The notes: a model not told the origin generated them from the letters alone. 64,000 nt of DNA from Gemmatimonadota bacterium (GCA_022822325.1 JAJEBW010000042.1:1-64000); one strand, 5' to 3'. Positions 24,211 through 34,497 are shown, numbered from the stretch's first letter. A program made the numbers and translations.

Positions 24211-26370
24211 TCAATCCGACGCCGGCCGCCGGGCCAGCCATTCATCCCACCACTCAAGCTGAATCCAGGTGCGGTGAACGGTTCGCCAGGGGGTCCAGCC
24301 GCCATGATACGATTCGGGGTAGCGCACGAACTTTGCGGGAACGCCCTGCTTGCGCAGCGCCACGTACATCTGGTCGGCCTCCTCGATCGGCACCCGGTGA
24401 TCCGATTCGCCATGCACAAACATCGTCGGCGTGCTTACCCCTTTTGCATGAACGATCGGCGAGGAGCGCAGCAGGTTCTCCAGTCCCCGCTCCTCCCACG
24501 GCGGCCCGTAGAACTCGCTCTCCTTGGTGCGCGGAATGTCGGCCACGCCGTAGTCGCTGACCCAATTCGATATGGAGGCGCCCGCAATCGCCGCGGCGAA
24601 GCGATCCGTCTGCGTGATCACCCAGTTGGTCAGGTAGCCGCCGTAGGAGTAGCCGGTCACGCCCATCCGCGACGCGTCGACGTTGTAGCTGTCCAGCGCG
24701 TGGTCCACCCCCGCCATGACGTCTTCGTAGTCCCGGAATCCCCAGCCGCCCCAGGTTCCCCAGCGGAAATCCTCGCCGTAGCCCGTGGAGGCGCGAGGGT
24801 TCGTGTAGAGGACCATGTAGCCGCGGGCGGCCAGGAGCTGGCGGTCGAAGGAAAAATCGTTGCCGTAGGCGCCGTGCGGTCCGCCGTGCATGACCAGAAT
24901 CATCGGAAAGCCGCTTGCCGTCCCGGTCCCGTCGCCGTATCCGAGCGCGGGCAGCATCCATCCCTCCACCTCGGTTCCGTCCTCGCTGCGGAAGAGAAGC
25001 CGGTCGGACGCGGAGAGTTCGAGTTCGGCGAGAAGCGCGTCGTTGGCGTTCCCGATACGGCGTTCGTCGCGCGTCCCCATCCCCGATTCCCCGGTTGCGG
25101 CCAGCTCGGCCACAAAGACGTCGGACGGGTGCGTCGGGTCGGTCGCGGTGTAGGCCATGCGCCCGAAGTCCGCCGACCAGGAGAAGGAGCCCAGGCGCCG
25201 GTCCCCCGAAGTGAGCTGTTCCACCGTCCCGCCACCGGCCGCAACGCGGAAGAGATGAGTATTGCCGCGGACGCCTGCCTGAAAATAGATGTGGCGATCG
25301 GGCGCCCATGTCGGGCCGCCGGGGATCAGATCCCAGTCGGCGGTCAAATTGCGTATGCGTTCGCCCGTTTGGGCATCGAGGACGAAGAGTTCGGAGGAAG
25401 CGCCCCGGTCGCGCCCCTCGCGAATGATCACATCCAGACCCTCGTTGCCCCGCGCCACAATCTCGTCCCCCGCGGGCGACCACCCGGGCGAGGAATAGTT
25501 GTATTCGTCGTCGGTCAGCCGCGTTGTGGTTCCGTCCATCGTCACCACCCAGAGGTCGGCGCGTTCGTAGCTGTGCTCGTCGCGCTGGTGCGCATCGGCG
25601 GTGAAGACAAGCGCGCTCCCGTCGGGACTCCACGCGAGCCCGGAGGCGTTCACGCCAAGTTGGGTAAGCTGTCGCGCCTCGCCGCCCTCCGCCGGCAGGA
25701 GGAAGATCTCTCGCGGCGGCGTCGCCCAAGGATCGCGCGGATCGGGCAGGTAGCCGCGCCGGTCGAAGCGGAAGTTCATCCAGTCGTAGATGCGCCCGTC
25801 GAAGCGCTCGGCCGTCCGTCGCGCGAAATCGCTGTCGTAGCTCGGTTCGGGCCGCTCGCCGGATGGGGGAACCGCGCGCGTGAAGGCGATCCAGCGGCCA
25901 TCCGGGCTGAAGTTGGGAGACCCGGCCAGCCCCTCGATCCGGAAGGCCTCGCCCCGGGCCCCGTCCATCGCCAGGAACCAGGGCCCCGACCCGGATTCGC
26001 CGGCGGGGTTCGGCCGCCGCGACGAGAAGTAGAGGTGGCTGCCGTCCGGCGTCCAGTTCGGTCCCGAGGCGCTGAAGCTGGGACTGGTCAGCCGCGCGGG
26101 TTCGCCGGAGCCGTCCGCATTCGCGATCCAGATCTCGCTGTGGCGCTCGTTGCGATCCTCCAGCACCGAGGTGACGACGAATGCGACGCGGGCGCCGTCG
26201 GGCGAGAGGGCGGGGCCGCCGACGCTCTTGAGGCGGTAGTAGTCCTCGATCGCCAAGGGTCGCCGCGTCTGGGCGGAGAGGGGGGAAGCGAGCAGGGGGG
26301 CGGTCGCGAGGAGGGCAAGGAGGAGGCTGGATGCGACCCGGGGAAGGGCGGGGAGGCGGGGGGTGGGCAT
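24211..26370 (-). CDS. S9 family serine peptidase (acylaminoacyl-peptidase/DPP-like), secreted
   Basis: 719 residues: signal peptide (SSLLLALLATAPLLASPLSAQ), a TolB/WD-like seven-bladed propeller with repeated SPDG motifs (ALSPDGARVAF, NFSPDGRWIAF, AWSPDGSALVF), and a C-terminal alpha/beta hydrolase. The catalytic triad is visible: Ser575 in GYSYGGY, Asp657 in GESDHRV and His689 in SYHGG. It removes or cleaves short peptides, probably in the periplasm. The ATG at 26370 has GGAG eight bases upstream; the 58-residue upstream extension is rejected since it delays the signal peptide. It stands alone, transcribed convergently to the cyanophycinase-like gene. Confidence 0.92.
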   Translation of the reverse strand: MPTPRLPALPRVASSLLLALLATAPLLASPLSAQTRRPLAIEDYYRLKSVGGPALSPDGARVAFVVTSVLEDRNERHSEIWIANADGSGEPARLTSPSFSASGPNWTPDGSHLYFSSRRPNPAGESGSGPWFLAMDGARGEAFRIEGLAGSPNFSPDGRWIAFTRAVPPSGERPEPSYDSDFARRTAERFDGRIYDWMNFRFDRRGYLPDPRDPWATPPREIFLLPAEGGEARQLTQLGVNASGLAWSPDGSALVFTADAHQRDEHSYERADLWVVTMDGTTTRLTDDEYNYSSPGWSPAGDEIVARGNEGLDVIIREGRDRGASSELFVLDAQTGERIRNLTADWDLIPGGPTWAPDRHIYFQAGVRGNTHLFRVAAGGGTVEQLTSGDRRLGSFSWSADFGRMAYTATDPTHPSDVFVAELAATGESGMGTRDERRIGNANDALLAELELSASDRLLFRSEDGTEVEGWMLPALGYGDGTGTASGFPMILVMHGGPHGAYGNDFSFDRQLLAARGYMVLYTNPRASTGYGEDFRWGTWGGWGFRDYEDVMAGVDHALDSYNVDASRMGVTGYSYGGYLTNWVITQTDRFAAAIAGASISNWVSDYGVADIPRTKESEFYGPPWEERGLENLLRSSPIVHAKGVSTPTMFVHGESDHRVPIEEADQMYVALRKQGVPAKFVRYPESYHGGWTPWRTVHRTWIQLEWWDEWLARRPASD

Positions 26371-26488
26371 GGGGAAGGCTCCGTGCGGCGGGGAAGCGGG
26401 AAGCTGAATGCCGAAGGTCGCCTGCAAGGTGTGGGGCAACGGGGCCAAAGCGCCAGACCGCGCGCCGTGAACTCGCCGGGAGCCTTTG

Positions 26489-27679
26489 TCACCGCACCGC
26501 GGCCGGCAGCCTCCGCACGACCACGCGCGACACGTCGAATTCATCGCGCTCCCTGAACGCCGCCAGCCCGTCCGGCCCGAAGGCGTCGGGCATCTCGATC
26601 ACGCCCGCCGGCAAAGTCCCGATGTAGCGGCCATCGGGGGTCAGCACATCGATGGGGCCGTCGCCGGCCGGATCGTCCCCACGCCGGCGCACCCAGATCG
26701 TCCCCTCCCAACTCGTTCGCAGAGTGCGGACTACGGGCACCTCATGGTAGAACTCCATGTTCCCGATGCGGCGGCGTCCCAGTCTGGCCCGCACTTCGGC
26801 AAGCGGATCGCTCGATCCGGCGAGACGCTCCTCGACCTCCTCCAACTGGCGTTCGATCTCCTCATCCCTGATGCGGCTGGTGACGGCTTCGGGCAGCAAT
26901 GGCCGCGTGAGAACCCGCGTCAGCTCTCCGCTCCGGGTAGCCACCTTGATCGCATAGGCGGACGAGTCGGTGTAGACCAGCCCGCCATCCGGAAGCGCTC
27001 CGGCCGCCAGGACGGGCCCGAAGGCGCCAGGGTCTCCCGGTGGCCGCCACGCTTCGATCACCGTGTCCGGCACAGCCTCGTCTCCGGTGAGGACCAACCG
27101 ATATACGGGACGAAATGGCGGCTCGGAGTCGTCGGACGAGCTTTCCGGGTCGAAAACGCTCAGGTTTGTCGTAATGACGTTCTGCCCGTCCCTCGCGGGC
27201 GCCATGGTTCGGATGATCAGAGACATCGCGTCGCCGGGCATGCGCACCCGTCTCCGGAACTCGCCATCCGGCCCGAACAACTGGAATGCGCGGTGACCCG
27301 GGTCGAACACCACCGCGCGCCCGTCGCGGAGCACGGTGAATCCGACCGCCGTATTGCTGCTCTCGGAAAACTCCCCCGGCCCATCGCCGAGCCGTCCGAA
27401 CTCGCGAACGAACTCGCCCTCCCGGCTCACCATCACGATTCGCGCGCCCTGGTCGTCCATCGCGTAAAGCTCGCCGGACTGGCTGAAGCCGACCGCGCTG
27501 ACCCGGCCGAACACCTCCCACTCGTCCCCGCTGACGGACCCCACCCGGTAGAGCTCCTCGAACTCCAGCTCGAGGATCCGGTCTTCGGCCGGAAGCTCGA
27601 TCACCTCCTGAGCGAAGAGGGCCGGGGAGCCGAGAGCGAGGAAGATTCCCAGTGCGAGCTGGCTTCGTGCGTGCGGCAT
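26489..27679 (-). CDS. Secreted 6-bladed beta-propeller protein
   Basis: 396 residues with a signal peptide ([17 protein letters not shown]) and repeated propeller motifs: [64 protein letters not shown] and [14 protein letters not shown]. The [13 protein letters not shown] motif is typical of the 6-bladed beta-propeller family abundant in Bacteroidota and Gemmatimonadota. An acidic helical insertion ([16 protein letters not shown]) lies between late blades. The ATG at 27679 is chosen for the signal peptide although no ribosome-binding site is evident; an ATG at 27727 is possible. Function unknown. Confidence 0.8.
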   Translation of the reverse strand: MPHARSQLALGIFLALGSPALFAQEVIELPAEDRILELEFEELYRVGSVSGDEWEVFGRVSAVGFSQSGELYAMDDQGARIVMVSREGEFVREFGRLGDGPGEFSESSNTAVGFTVLRDGRAVVFDPGHRAFQLFGPDGEFRRRVRMPGDAMSLIIRTMAPARDGQNVITTNLSVFDPESSSDDSEPPFRPVYRLVLTGDEAVPDTVIEAWRPPGDPGAFGPVLAAGALPDGGLVYTDSSAYAIKVATRSGELTRVLTRPLLPEAVTSRIRDEEIERQLEEVEERLAGSSDPLAEVRARLGRRRIGNMEFYHEVPVVRTLRTSWEGTIWVRRRGDDPAGDGPIDVLTPDGRYIGTLPAGVIEMPDAFGPDGLAAFRERDEFDVSRVVVRRLPAAVR

Positions 27680-27872
27680 TTCGGGGCGCGCTACTTCCCG
27701 ACGGTGACCGAAAAGCGGCGAGTTCATCAGGGATGGGTTCGCACGAAACATCGCCTCAACGGCATTGTCGACGCAACGGGAGCGTCCGGCATGCGCAGGC
27801 CGAAGGGCGCGCCATCGGGCGGATCGGCGGAACTGCCGGACGGCGCCGCTACCCGCCGGATTCGCCGCCCCC

Positions 27873-29315
27873 CTACCCCTCCACCACAATCTCCCGCCAC
27901 GCTCCCCGCCGGAACCGCGCCATGCTCAGTGCGCACCGCGTCACATGCCCGATCAGAATCGCCAGCCAGATGTGGTGCGCCTCCAGTCCCGCGGTCGCCT
28001 GAACCGCCCAGCAGATCCCGAGCGGCAGGACAAGCTGCGAGATCACCGAGATGTAGAGCGGGCCCCGCGTGTCGCCGGTTCCCTGCAGGCCGCCGGTGTA
28101 GGCCAGCGCCACCGCCACAAAGACGCCCGACAGGCTCAGGAATGCCAGAAGCTGGGTCCCCAGCGCGGTCACGACCGGGTCGTTCATGCCGAATACGCCC
28201 AGCAACGGCCGGGGCAGGAGGAGGAAGAGAAGCCCCACCGCCGCCGCCACGGCCACACTGATCTTCGACGCCGCATGCACCCCCTGGACCGATCGCTCGG
28301 GACGGCCGGCGCCCAGATTCTGTCCGGCCACCGCCGCCGTTGCGCCCATCAGCCCCACCGAGGTCCAGGTGATCAGCGAGAAGAGCTGCGTGTAGCCGAC
28401 CGAGTACGCCGCCTGGGCCTCTGCGCTGGTCGCCAGCGACCCGATGAAGCCGAGGAGAATGACGCCGCCGATGTTCATCGCCACCCCCTGGATCCCGGCG
28501 GGCAGTCCGAAGCGGAAGAGTTGCCGAATGACTTTCCAGTCGGGACGCCAACTCGTCCCGCGCTCCAGGCGAATCACCCACCGTCCGCCGAAGAGCGCCG
28601 CCGCGGCCGCCACCGCCAGGATTCCCCCCGCGATCACCGTTCCCATTGCGGCGCCGAGAGTGCCGAAAGCCGGGATCGGTCCCGCTCCCCGGATCAGAAT
28701 CACATTGAGCGCAAGGTTGAGGACCGTCAGCCAGATTCCCAGCCTGAGCGGCGTCTTCGCGTCCCCCGCCGATCGCAGCGCGCCCCCCAGCATGAAGAAG
28801 ACCATCATGCCGAAGCTGAAGAGGAACATGGTGCGGATGTAGGGAAGCGCCTCGGCGCGCACGGCGTCGGTGGCATGCACAAGGTCCAGGAGGGTGGGCG
28901 CGAGGAGATAGCCGACCGGCGCCAGGATCCCGACGGAGATGACCGCCGCCGTGAGGAAGGCCTGCTGAACCGCGCGATTGACCTTCTTCGGTTCGTTGGC
29001 CCCCGCGAAGCGCGCGACCAGCACGCCCATTCCGGTGAAGAGCGACCCGATGAAGACCTGCACCACCAGGAAGATCTGCCAGGAGACGCCGATCGCGGCA
29101 TTGCCGGCGTAGCCGACGTAGTTGCCGACCATCGCGTGATCGACGATGCCCTGCAATCCCCCGATCACATTCTGCAGCATCGTGGGCCAGGCGAGCTTCC
29201 AGACCGCGGAACCGATCGGGCCCTCGACGATGGAGCGGTCGAAGGAGCGCTCATGCCGGGCGGAAGCGCCGCCGGGACGCGACGGAATCTCCCCTGCGGA
29301 CGGCTTCCGGGTCAT
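27873..29315 (-). CDS. MATE family efflux transporter
   Basis: 480 residues with 12 hydrophobic segments in two similar halves, each starting with a segment of the MATE type ([24 protein letters not shown] and [21 protein letters not shown]). [14 protein letters not shown] and [14 protein letters not shown] are the paired conserved loops of the family. MATE proteins export drugs or metabolites with a sodium or proton gradient. A polar N-terminal extension of about 35 residues precedes the first helix, and no ribosome-binding site is seen before 29315, so the start may lie downstream. A small membrane protein gene precedes it by 46 bases on the same strand. Confidence 0.9.
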   Translation of the reverse strand: MTRKPSAGEIPSRPGGASARHERSFDRSIVEGPIGSAVWKLAWPTMLQNVIGGLQGIVDHAMVGNYVGYAGNAAIGVSWQIFLVVQVFIGSLFTGMGVLVARFAGANEPKKVNRAVQQAFLTAAVISVGILAPVGYLLAPTLLDLVHATDAVRAEALPYIRTMFLFSFGMMVFFMLGGALRSAGDAKTPLRLGIWLTVLNLALNVILIRGAGPIPAFGTLGAAMGTVIAGGILAVAAAAALFGGRWVIRLERGTSWRPDWKVIRQLFRFGLPAGIQGVAMNIGGVILLGFIGSLATSAEAQAAYSVGYTQLFSLITWTSVGLMGATAAVAGQNLGAGRPERSVQGVHAASKISVAVAAAVGLLFLLLPRPLLGVFGMNDPVVTALGTQLLAFLSLSGVFVAVALAYTGGLQGTGDTRGPLYISVISQLVLPLGICWAVQATAGLEAHHIWLAILIGHVTRCALSMARFRRGAWREIVVEG

Positions 29316-29361
29316 GGAAGGGCGGCGGACCGGGCGGACGGGCGAGCGCCGGGCACGACTC

Positions 29362-29835
29362 CTACTCGACGGGAGGCCGCTTCCTGCGCGATCCGACGAT
29401 CACGCCCACCGCTCCCAGAAGCGGATTCAGCCAGGTGAGCCAGGGGGGCTGCCGCGCCGACTGCATGGCCTGCAAGATCCCCACATCGTCGGGACGGGGC
29501 CCGGGATCGGCTTCGGCCACTCCCTCGATGCCCGTCATCTCCATGCTGCCCATCGCCACGAGCACCCCGAGGACCACGACCAGCGCCACGAGGAGTCCGA
29601 CTCCCCAGCGGTCCGCGATCCGGGAACAGACGAAACCGCCCGCAACGCCCGCCAGGAGACCGATCGCGATCGAGCCGAGGAGCCAGCCCCAGGTCACCTC
29701 CCAGCTCCCGGACAGAAAGGCGCGGTCCGGGCCCATCAGGAACCACATGACCGTCATCAGGCCGAAGACGCCCGCGGCCATGACGATCCAGCCCAGCACC
29801 GCGGCGCCGATGTTCTTTGCCAGTGATTGCATCAT
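29362..29835 (-). CDS. Small membrane protein, paralogue of the one at 30906-31346
   Basis: 157 residues with four predicted transmembrane helices (AAVLGWIVMAAGVFGLMTVMWF, LLGSIAIGLLAGVAGGFVC, VGLLVALVVVLGVLVAM and a C-terminal LNPLLGAVGVIVG), ending in basic residues. It shares with its paralogue GSWEV after helix one, AGGFVC in helix two, RPDDV and an ARxPxWxxWLN motif before the last helix. AAGGAG lies six bases upstream of the ATGATG at 29835. It lies upstream of the MATE gene and may be co-transcribed. I do not recognise the family; the conserved Cys and the Trp-rich motif are the features to look at. Confidence 0.7.
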   Translation of the reverse strand: MMQSLAKNIGAAVLGWIVMAAGVFGLMTVMWFLMGPDRAFLSGSWEVTWGWLLGSIAIGLLAGVAGGFVCSRIADRWGVGLLVALVVVLGVLVAMGSMEMTGIEGVAEADPGPRPDDVGILQAMQSARQPPWLTWLNPLLGAVGVIVGSRRKRPPVE

Positions 29836-30000
29836 GTCGCTCTCCTTGGGGTTTTGCGCTGGCGGCGAGTCCCCGGGAAGCGGGGAATCCGGCCGACTCG
29901 CCCGGGCGCCCCTTCCACCTGCCGTTGTCCCCCGAATGCGTGGAAGAGGGTAGCTTTGACGGAGATTCCAGGCAACCGGGTTTCAGGAGGGGCGCGCGCG

Positions 30001-30828
30001 ATGGCAGTGGCGAAGGCGGGACCGGAGGGAAGGACGGCGGCGGTGGAGTTGTCGCTGGAGATCGAGGCGAGCGCCGACCGGGTGTGGACGATGGTCTCCA
30101 CAGGGGAAGGATTCTCGGCCTTCATGCAGGGCCAGGTGAGTCTGGAGGCGCGGGCGGGCAGTCCCTTTCGGGCCGATTTCCCGAACTTCGGCGTGGTGCT
30201 GGCAGGCGAAGTGGTGCGGGTGGAAGGGGTGGAGGAAGGCGGAAGCGAATCGGAGGAGCGCGCGATCGCCATCACCTGGGGCTCCGAGCTGGGACCGCAG
30301 GCGGCCGACCTTCCCGCGGGCTCGTCGCTGGTGGAGATTCGGGTGGAGGATTCGCCGGCCGGGTGCCGGGTCGGACTTCGTCACAGCGGCTTCCCGTCGC
30401 GGCAGCTCGCGCGCGAACACGAGGACGGATGGCGATTCCACCTGGGACGGCTCGCGCTGGAAGCCAACCGGGCCGATCTCGCGGCGGGACTCGCCCGCAC
30501 GCTCCCCCTCTGGTTCGCCGCCTGGAACGATGCCGATCCCGATCGCCGCCTCGCCGCTCTGCGGGACTGCTGCGCGGCAAGCATCGAGTTCCAGGACGAC
30601 TGGGCGGTCGCGCGCGGCATCGAACGGCTCAATCTCCACATCGGGAACTGCCACCGCTTCATGCCCGGCTGGAAGATCGAGCCCGGCGGCGAGCCGGGAA
30701 TCTGCCGGGGCGAAGCGCTCGTTTCCTGGCGGTCGGAGGGCCCGGGCGGCGCCGAAGCGGGACACAATCACATCCGCGCCAGCCACGACGGAACAATCCT
30801 GCGGGTGGCGGGATTCCGGTCGGGCTGA
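30001..30828 (+). CDS. SRPBCC (START-like) and SnoaL-like two-domain protein
   Basis: 275 residues. The N-terminal half (about 14-165) resembles SRPBCC/AHSA1 proteins: VELSLEIEASADRVWTMVSTGEGFSAFM, AIAITWGSE and HEDGWRFHLGRLALE. The C-terminal half (about 166-275) has the NTF2/SnoaL pattern, with LPLWFAAWNDADPDRRLAALRDCC, and then VARGIERLNLHIGNCHRFMPGW. Both are small-ligand binding folds, so a role in binding or changing a small lipophilic compound is possible. The ATG at 30001 has AGGAGG ten bases upstream. It lies between two paralogous membrane protein genes. No substrate can be named. Confidence 0.75.
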   Translation: MAVAKAGPEGRTAAVELSLEIEASADRVWTMVSTGEGFSAFMQGQVSLEARAGSPFRADFPNFGVVLAGEVVRVEGVEEGGSESEERAIAITWGSELGPQAADLPAGSSLVEIRVEDSPAGCRVGLRHSGFPSRQLAREHEDGWRFHLGRLALEANRADLAAGLARTLPLWFAAWNDADPDRRLAALRDCCAASIEFQDDWAVARGIERLNLHIGNCHRFMPGWKIEPGGEPGICRGEALVSWRSEGPGGAEAGHNHIRASHDGTILRVAGFRSG

Positions 30829-30905
30829 ATCGGACGGCGGGCGAACCGGAACCGGAGTCGAGCGAAGGCGGTGCCCCGTACAGCGCGCCCCGCGCCCCGG
30901 ATCCA

Positions 30906-31346
30906 TCAGTCCTTTCCCCTCCGCCGCGCCCCCAGGACCAGTCCCGCCGCGGACAGCGGAAGGTTCAGCCACGCCATCCACATCGGGCGCCGGGCGGCGG
31001 CCATGGCGTCGAAGATGGCGACGTCGTCCGGCCGCACTTCCCCGACCGCTTCGGGCATGTAGAAGAGCGCCGAGTACACGCCTCCCGCCAGCGTCAGGAG
31101 AATCAGGATCCAGAGCGCGATCCGGCCCGCGGCCACCCGGTCGCAGACGAATCCGGCGGCGAGCGCAGCCACGAAGGCCACGACGATCCAGCCGGCGTTC
31201 CAGGCGCCCGAGACCTCCCAGCTTCCGGGCCGGAAGGAGCCATCGGGACCCAGCGCAAGCCACATGAGGATCGGAAGGAGGAGGGTGAGCGCCGCCATGG
31301 TGAAAACGCCCAGCACGACGCCGGCCAGATTGCGCAGGAAGTTCAC
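30906..31346 (-). CDS. Small membrane protein, paralogue of the one at 29362-29835
   Basis: 146 residues with four helices and the same conserved points as its paralogue: GSWEV, AAGFVC, RPDDVAIFDAM, and ARRPMWMAWLN before the last helix, then a basic C-terminus. The start is GTG at 31346; no strong ribosome-binding site is visible. The two genes flank the SRPBCC/SnoaL-like gene, the other lying on its far side. Divergence between the two copies is considerable, so the duplication is old. Family unknown. Confidence 0.68.
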   Translation of the reverse strand: MNFLRNLAGVVLGVFTMAALTLLLPILMWLALGPDGSFRPGSWEVSGAWNAGWIVVAFVAALAAGFVCDRVAAGRIALWILILLTLAGGVYSALFYMPEAVGEVRPDDVAIFDAMAAARRPMWMAWLNLPLSAAGLVLGARRRGKD

Positions 31347-31413
31347 GTCATGGGCTCGGTCGAGAGTCGGTGGATGAAGGCGATTCGTCGGACCGCCCGG
31401 GCCGAACCGGCCT

Positions 31414-33054
31414 CTACCCCAGAGTGGCCGCATAGGTCGGCGGAGCGCGGTGGCCGGTCGCCTCTTCGAAGGCATGGGCGATGCGGATCAGGTTGGGTTC
31501 GCTCCAGCGGCGGCCGAAGAAGGAGATGCCGATGGGCAGACCCGAGACGAATCCCATGGGGACGCTGATGTCCGGGTAGCCCGCGATTGCCGCCGGTCCC
31601 GCGCTGGATCCGCCGTCCAGACGGTCGCCGACGATATGGTCGGTCTTCCAGGCCACGCTGCGGGTGGGCGCCGCGATCGCGTCGAGGCTGTGCTCGTTCA
31701 TGACCGCGTCGATGCCCTCCTCGCGGGCGCCGCGCTGAATCGACCGCACCGCCTCCAGGTACAGGGGGTCGGCGAGGGGGCCGCGCGCTTCGGATGCGAT
31801 CAGCCGCTCCTGCCCGAAGTGGGGCATCTCCCGGTCGGCGTTGCGTTCGTTGAAGTCGATGATCTCGGCCAGCGTCTTCACCGGGGCGTCCGGTCCCAGC
31901 GTGGCCAGGTAGGCGTTCATCGTGGCTTTGAATTCGTACTCGAGCACGATCAGCGGCTGCTCGTCGTTCCAGGCGGCGTCGGGCAGGTTGGCCGGATCGA
32001 CGATCGTGGCGCCGGCCTCGCGCATCGCCCGAATCGCCTCCTCGAAGAGCGCCATCTCATCGGGCGAAAATCCCCCGAAGCTGCGCGCCACCCCGATCCG
32101 GGCGCCGCGCAGTCCGCCCGCATCCAGGAACTGCGCGTAGTCGGCGTGGGAGTTGCCGGCGCTGGCGGCGGTGGCCGGGTCGCGCGGGTCGACGCCGGTC
32201 AGGGGGCCCAGGAGGATGGCCGCGTCGCGCACCGTGCGGCACATCGGTCCGGCCGAGTCCTGCGAGGAGGAGATGGGGATGATCCCCGAACGGCTCCACA
32301 GTCCCACCGTCGGCTTGATTCCCACGACGCCGTTGATCGAGGAGGGACACATGATCGAACCGCCGGTCTCGGTCCCGATCGTGAGCGCGGAGAGGTTCGC
32401 CGCCGCCGCCGCCCCCGACCCCGAGGACGATCCGCACGGATTCCGGTCGAGCGCATAGGGGTTGCGGCACTGCCCGCCGCGCGCACTCCAGCCGCTCGTC
32501 GCGCGTTCGCCCCGGAAGTAGGCCCATTCGCTCATGTTGAGCTTGGCCAGGATGATCGCTCCGGCCTCGCGCAGCCGTTCCGCAATGAAGGAGTCCCGCG
32601 GCGGAATCGACCCCTCCAGCGCGAGCGACCCGGCCGTGGTGGTCATCCGGTCGTGCGTGTCGATGTTGTCCTTCAGCGCGACCGGAATCCCGTGAAGCGG
32701 TCCGCGCGGCCCCGTTGTCCGCCGCTCCTCGTCGAGCCGGTCGGCGATCTCCAGCGCCTCCGGATTGGTCTCGATCACCGAACGCAGCTCGGGTCCCTGC
32801 CGGTCCAGCGCCGCGATCCGGTCCAGGTACGCCTGCGTGATCGAACGCGCGGTGCGCTCGCCCGCCTCCATCGCGACCTGAAGATCGGCCACGGTGGCTT
32901 CGTCCAGCTCGAATGGGGGCACGCCGCCACTGCCCGCGGAGCCCGCCGGTTCGTTCGGCGCCCCGCCATCGGGAGGAGCGCACCCCGCGGTCCCCAGCGC
33001 GGCGGCCGCGGCCGCGCCCCCCGCCGCCGCTCCGAGAAATCGCCGTCGGTCCAT
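31414..33054 (-). CDS. Amidase (amidase signature family), Tat-exported
   Basis: 546 residues. The N-terminus MDRRRFLGAAAGGAAAAAALGTAGC combines a Tat twin-arginine motif with a possible lipidation Cys. The amidase signature is intact: Lys128 in VALKDNID, the Ser-rich NPCGSSSGSGAA (cis-Ser near 210) and the nucleophile Ser233 in GTETGGSIMCPS. It hydrolyses an amide bond of a small substrate outside the cytoplasm. The ATG at 33054 has GGAGGG eight bases upstream; an ATG at 33075 is possible. The next gene on the strand, an aldo/keto reductase, ends 117 bases upstream. Substrate unknown. Confidence 0.9.
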   Translation of the reverse strand: MDRRRFLGAAAGGAAAAAALGTAGCAPPDGGAPNEPAGSAGSGGVPPFELDEATVADLQVAMEAGERTARSITQAYLDRIAALDRQGPELRSVIETNPEALEIADRLDEERRTTGPRGPLHGIPVALKDNIDTHDRMTTTAGSLALEGSIPPRDSFIAERLREAGAIILAKLNMSEWAYFRGERATSGWSARGGQCRNPYALDRNPCGSSSGSGAAAAANLSALTIGTETGGSIMCPSSINGVVGIKPTVGLWSRSGIIPISSSQDSAGPMCRTVRDAAILLGPLTGVDPRDPATAASAGNSHADYAQFLDAGGLRGARIGVARSFGGFSPDEMALFEEAIRAMREAGATIVDPANLPDAAWNDEQPLIVLEYEFKATMNAYLATLGPDAPVKTLAEIIDFNERNADREMPHFGQERLIASEARGPLADPLYLEAVRSIQRGAREEGIDAVMNEHSLDAIAAPTRSVAWKTDHIVGDRLDGGSSAGPAAIAGYPDISVPMGFVSGLPIGISFFGRRWSEPNLIRIAHAFEEATGHRAPPTYAATLG

Positions 33055-33171
33055 CGCTTCAGCCCTCCGGTTCAACTCGTTGTCCGAACCCGGCGAACCG
33101 GCGGATCGCTTCCGCCCGGCCCGCGGTCGCTCGCACGCAGCCTCGGGTCGCCCCCGGACTCTCCGCTCCGG

Positions 33172-34125
33172 TCACCCGGCCTGCGGAAGCCCATCCACGT
33201 ACTCGATCATCCGCTGCTGCTCGTCCTCGTTCGGCAAGCGTCCCAGCCCCGCGCCCAGGTTGTCGATCATGTGCTCCGGCCGGCTCGTCGCGGGGGTCAC
33301 GCAGGTCACCGCCGGATGCGCCGCGGCGAACTTGATGAAGAACTGCGCCCAACTGTGCGCGTCGAATTCCCGGGCCCACTCGGGAACCTCGCGGTCGCCC
33401 ACCCGAGACCAGAGTCGCGTCCGGCCGAAGGGGACGTAGACCAGCACGCCGATCCCGCGCTCCTGCGCCAGCGGCAGAACCTCGTCGGCGGCGTCGGTGT
33501 TGTCCACCGCGTAGTCCACCCCGATGAAGTCGAGCGGATAGTCGCGCATGGCCTGCATCAGTCCCCCGTACTGAGGACCGCGCGGCGTGAGGGTGGTGCC
33601 GATGTAGCGAATCCGGCCCTCGGCCTTGAGCTCCTCGATGATCGGCATCTGAGTGGGAAGATCGCCCAGGTTGTGCACCTGCATCAGCTCCATCTCCTCC
33701 ACGCCGAAGTACTCGAAGGAGCGCTCGATCTGCGCCCGGGCCTGCGCCGGATCCGCTCCGCCCCCGCGCCGCGCCACATTCACCTTGGTCGCCCAGAAGA
33801 TGCGGTCGGTGATCCCGAGATCGGCCGCCAGGCGTCCCGCGACCTCCTCGGAGGTTCCGTAGCTGGGCGCGGTGTCGAAGATCGTGCCGCCGTTCTCCAC
33901 GAAGGCGTCCAGCACCGCGGCCAACTGGGAGACGTCGTCGCCGCGCGCCACCCGCGAAAAGGTGGCCGAACTCCCGAGCCCCACGATCGGCACCTGCTCG
34001 CCGGTGGCGGGAATCGGGCGAGTCATCATCTCCTGGCGCTCGAGGGCGCGGAGCAGGTCGGGGTGAAGGGCGAGGGCCGCGCCGGCGGTGGCGGTGCTGC
34101 GAACCCAGTCTCGTCTTGTCAGCAT
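33172..34125 (-). CDS. Aldo/keto reductase with Tat-like signal
   Basis: 317 residues; MLTRRDWVRSTATAGAALAL is a Tat-like leader. The TIM-barrel reductase core includes VPIVGLGSSATF, GTIFDTAPSYG with the catalytic Asp and Tyr, WATKVNV with the Lys and LMQVHNLGD with the His. YVPFGRTRLW replaces the usual cofactor loop. Exported AKR homologues are frequent in these bacteria; whether they bind NADP(H) in the periplasm is unclear, but Tat export would allow folding with the cofactor. The ATG at 34125 has GGAGGA seven bases upstream. Confidence 0.85.
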   Translation of the reverse strand: MLTRRDWVRSTATAGAALALHPDLLRALERQEMMTRPIPATGEQVPIVGLGSSATFSRVARGDDVSQLAAVLDAFVENGGTIFDTAPSYGTSEEVAGRLAADLGITDRIFWATKVNVARRGGGADPAQARAQIERSFEYFGVEEMELMQVHNLGDLPTQMPIIEELKAEGRIRYIGTTLTPRGPQYGGLMQAMRDYPLDFIGVDYAVDNTDAADEVLPLAQERGIGVLVYVPFGRTRLWSRVGDREVPEWAREFDAHSWAQFFIKFAAAHPAVTCVTPATSRPEHMIDNLGAGLGRLPNEDEQQRMIEYVDGLPQAG

Positions 34126-34497
34126 GGGGAGTTCCTCCATCTCGGGTGATGCGCCGGACCCATGAATCCGGCTTGATTGTTCAGGATCGTCATCTCCAGG
34201 ATCGTCCTGTTCAGGATCGACGGCAAGCGGGCGCCGCACCAGTACATGGACAACGGGAACGGCGTTTGCGTTGGCGCCGACGGTGGACGAATCGCGCAAA
34301 ACCGGAACGTTTCCGGCCATCCTGCGGCATCAACCGGTTGACCATGGCGGGAGGCGAGACCGGCGAAATTTCATCCGCCGCAACCCGCCGGCAACGCTCC
34401 CGGAAGAGCGGGGAGTGCGGCGCCGAGAGGAAGCTGACGGCAATGGCGAAGAGCGCCTCGCCCCGGAAAGAGTCGCGCCTCGCCCCCGGATCGCGTC
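34126..34497. other. 372-base intergenic region with short repeated motif
   Basis: Lies between the reductase start and the amidohydrolase stop. A motif CAGGATCG occurs three times within about 40 bases (near 34182, 34198 and 34212), a possible binding site for a regulator of the reductase gene, but it is short and may be chance. I see no gene or RNA here. Confidence 0.35.
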
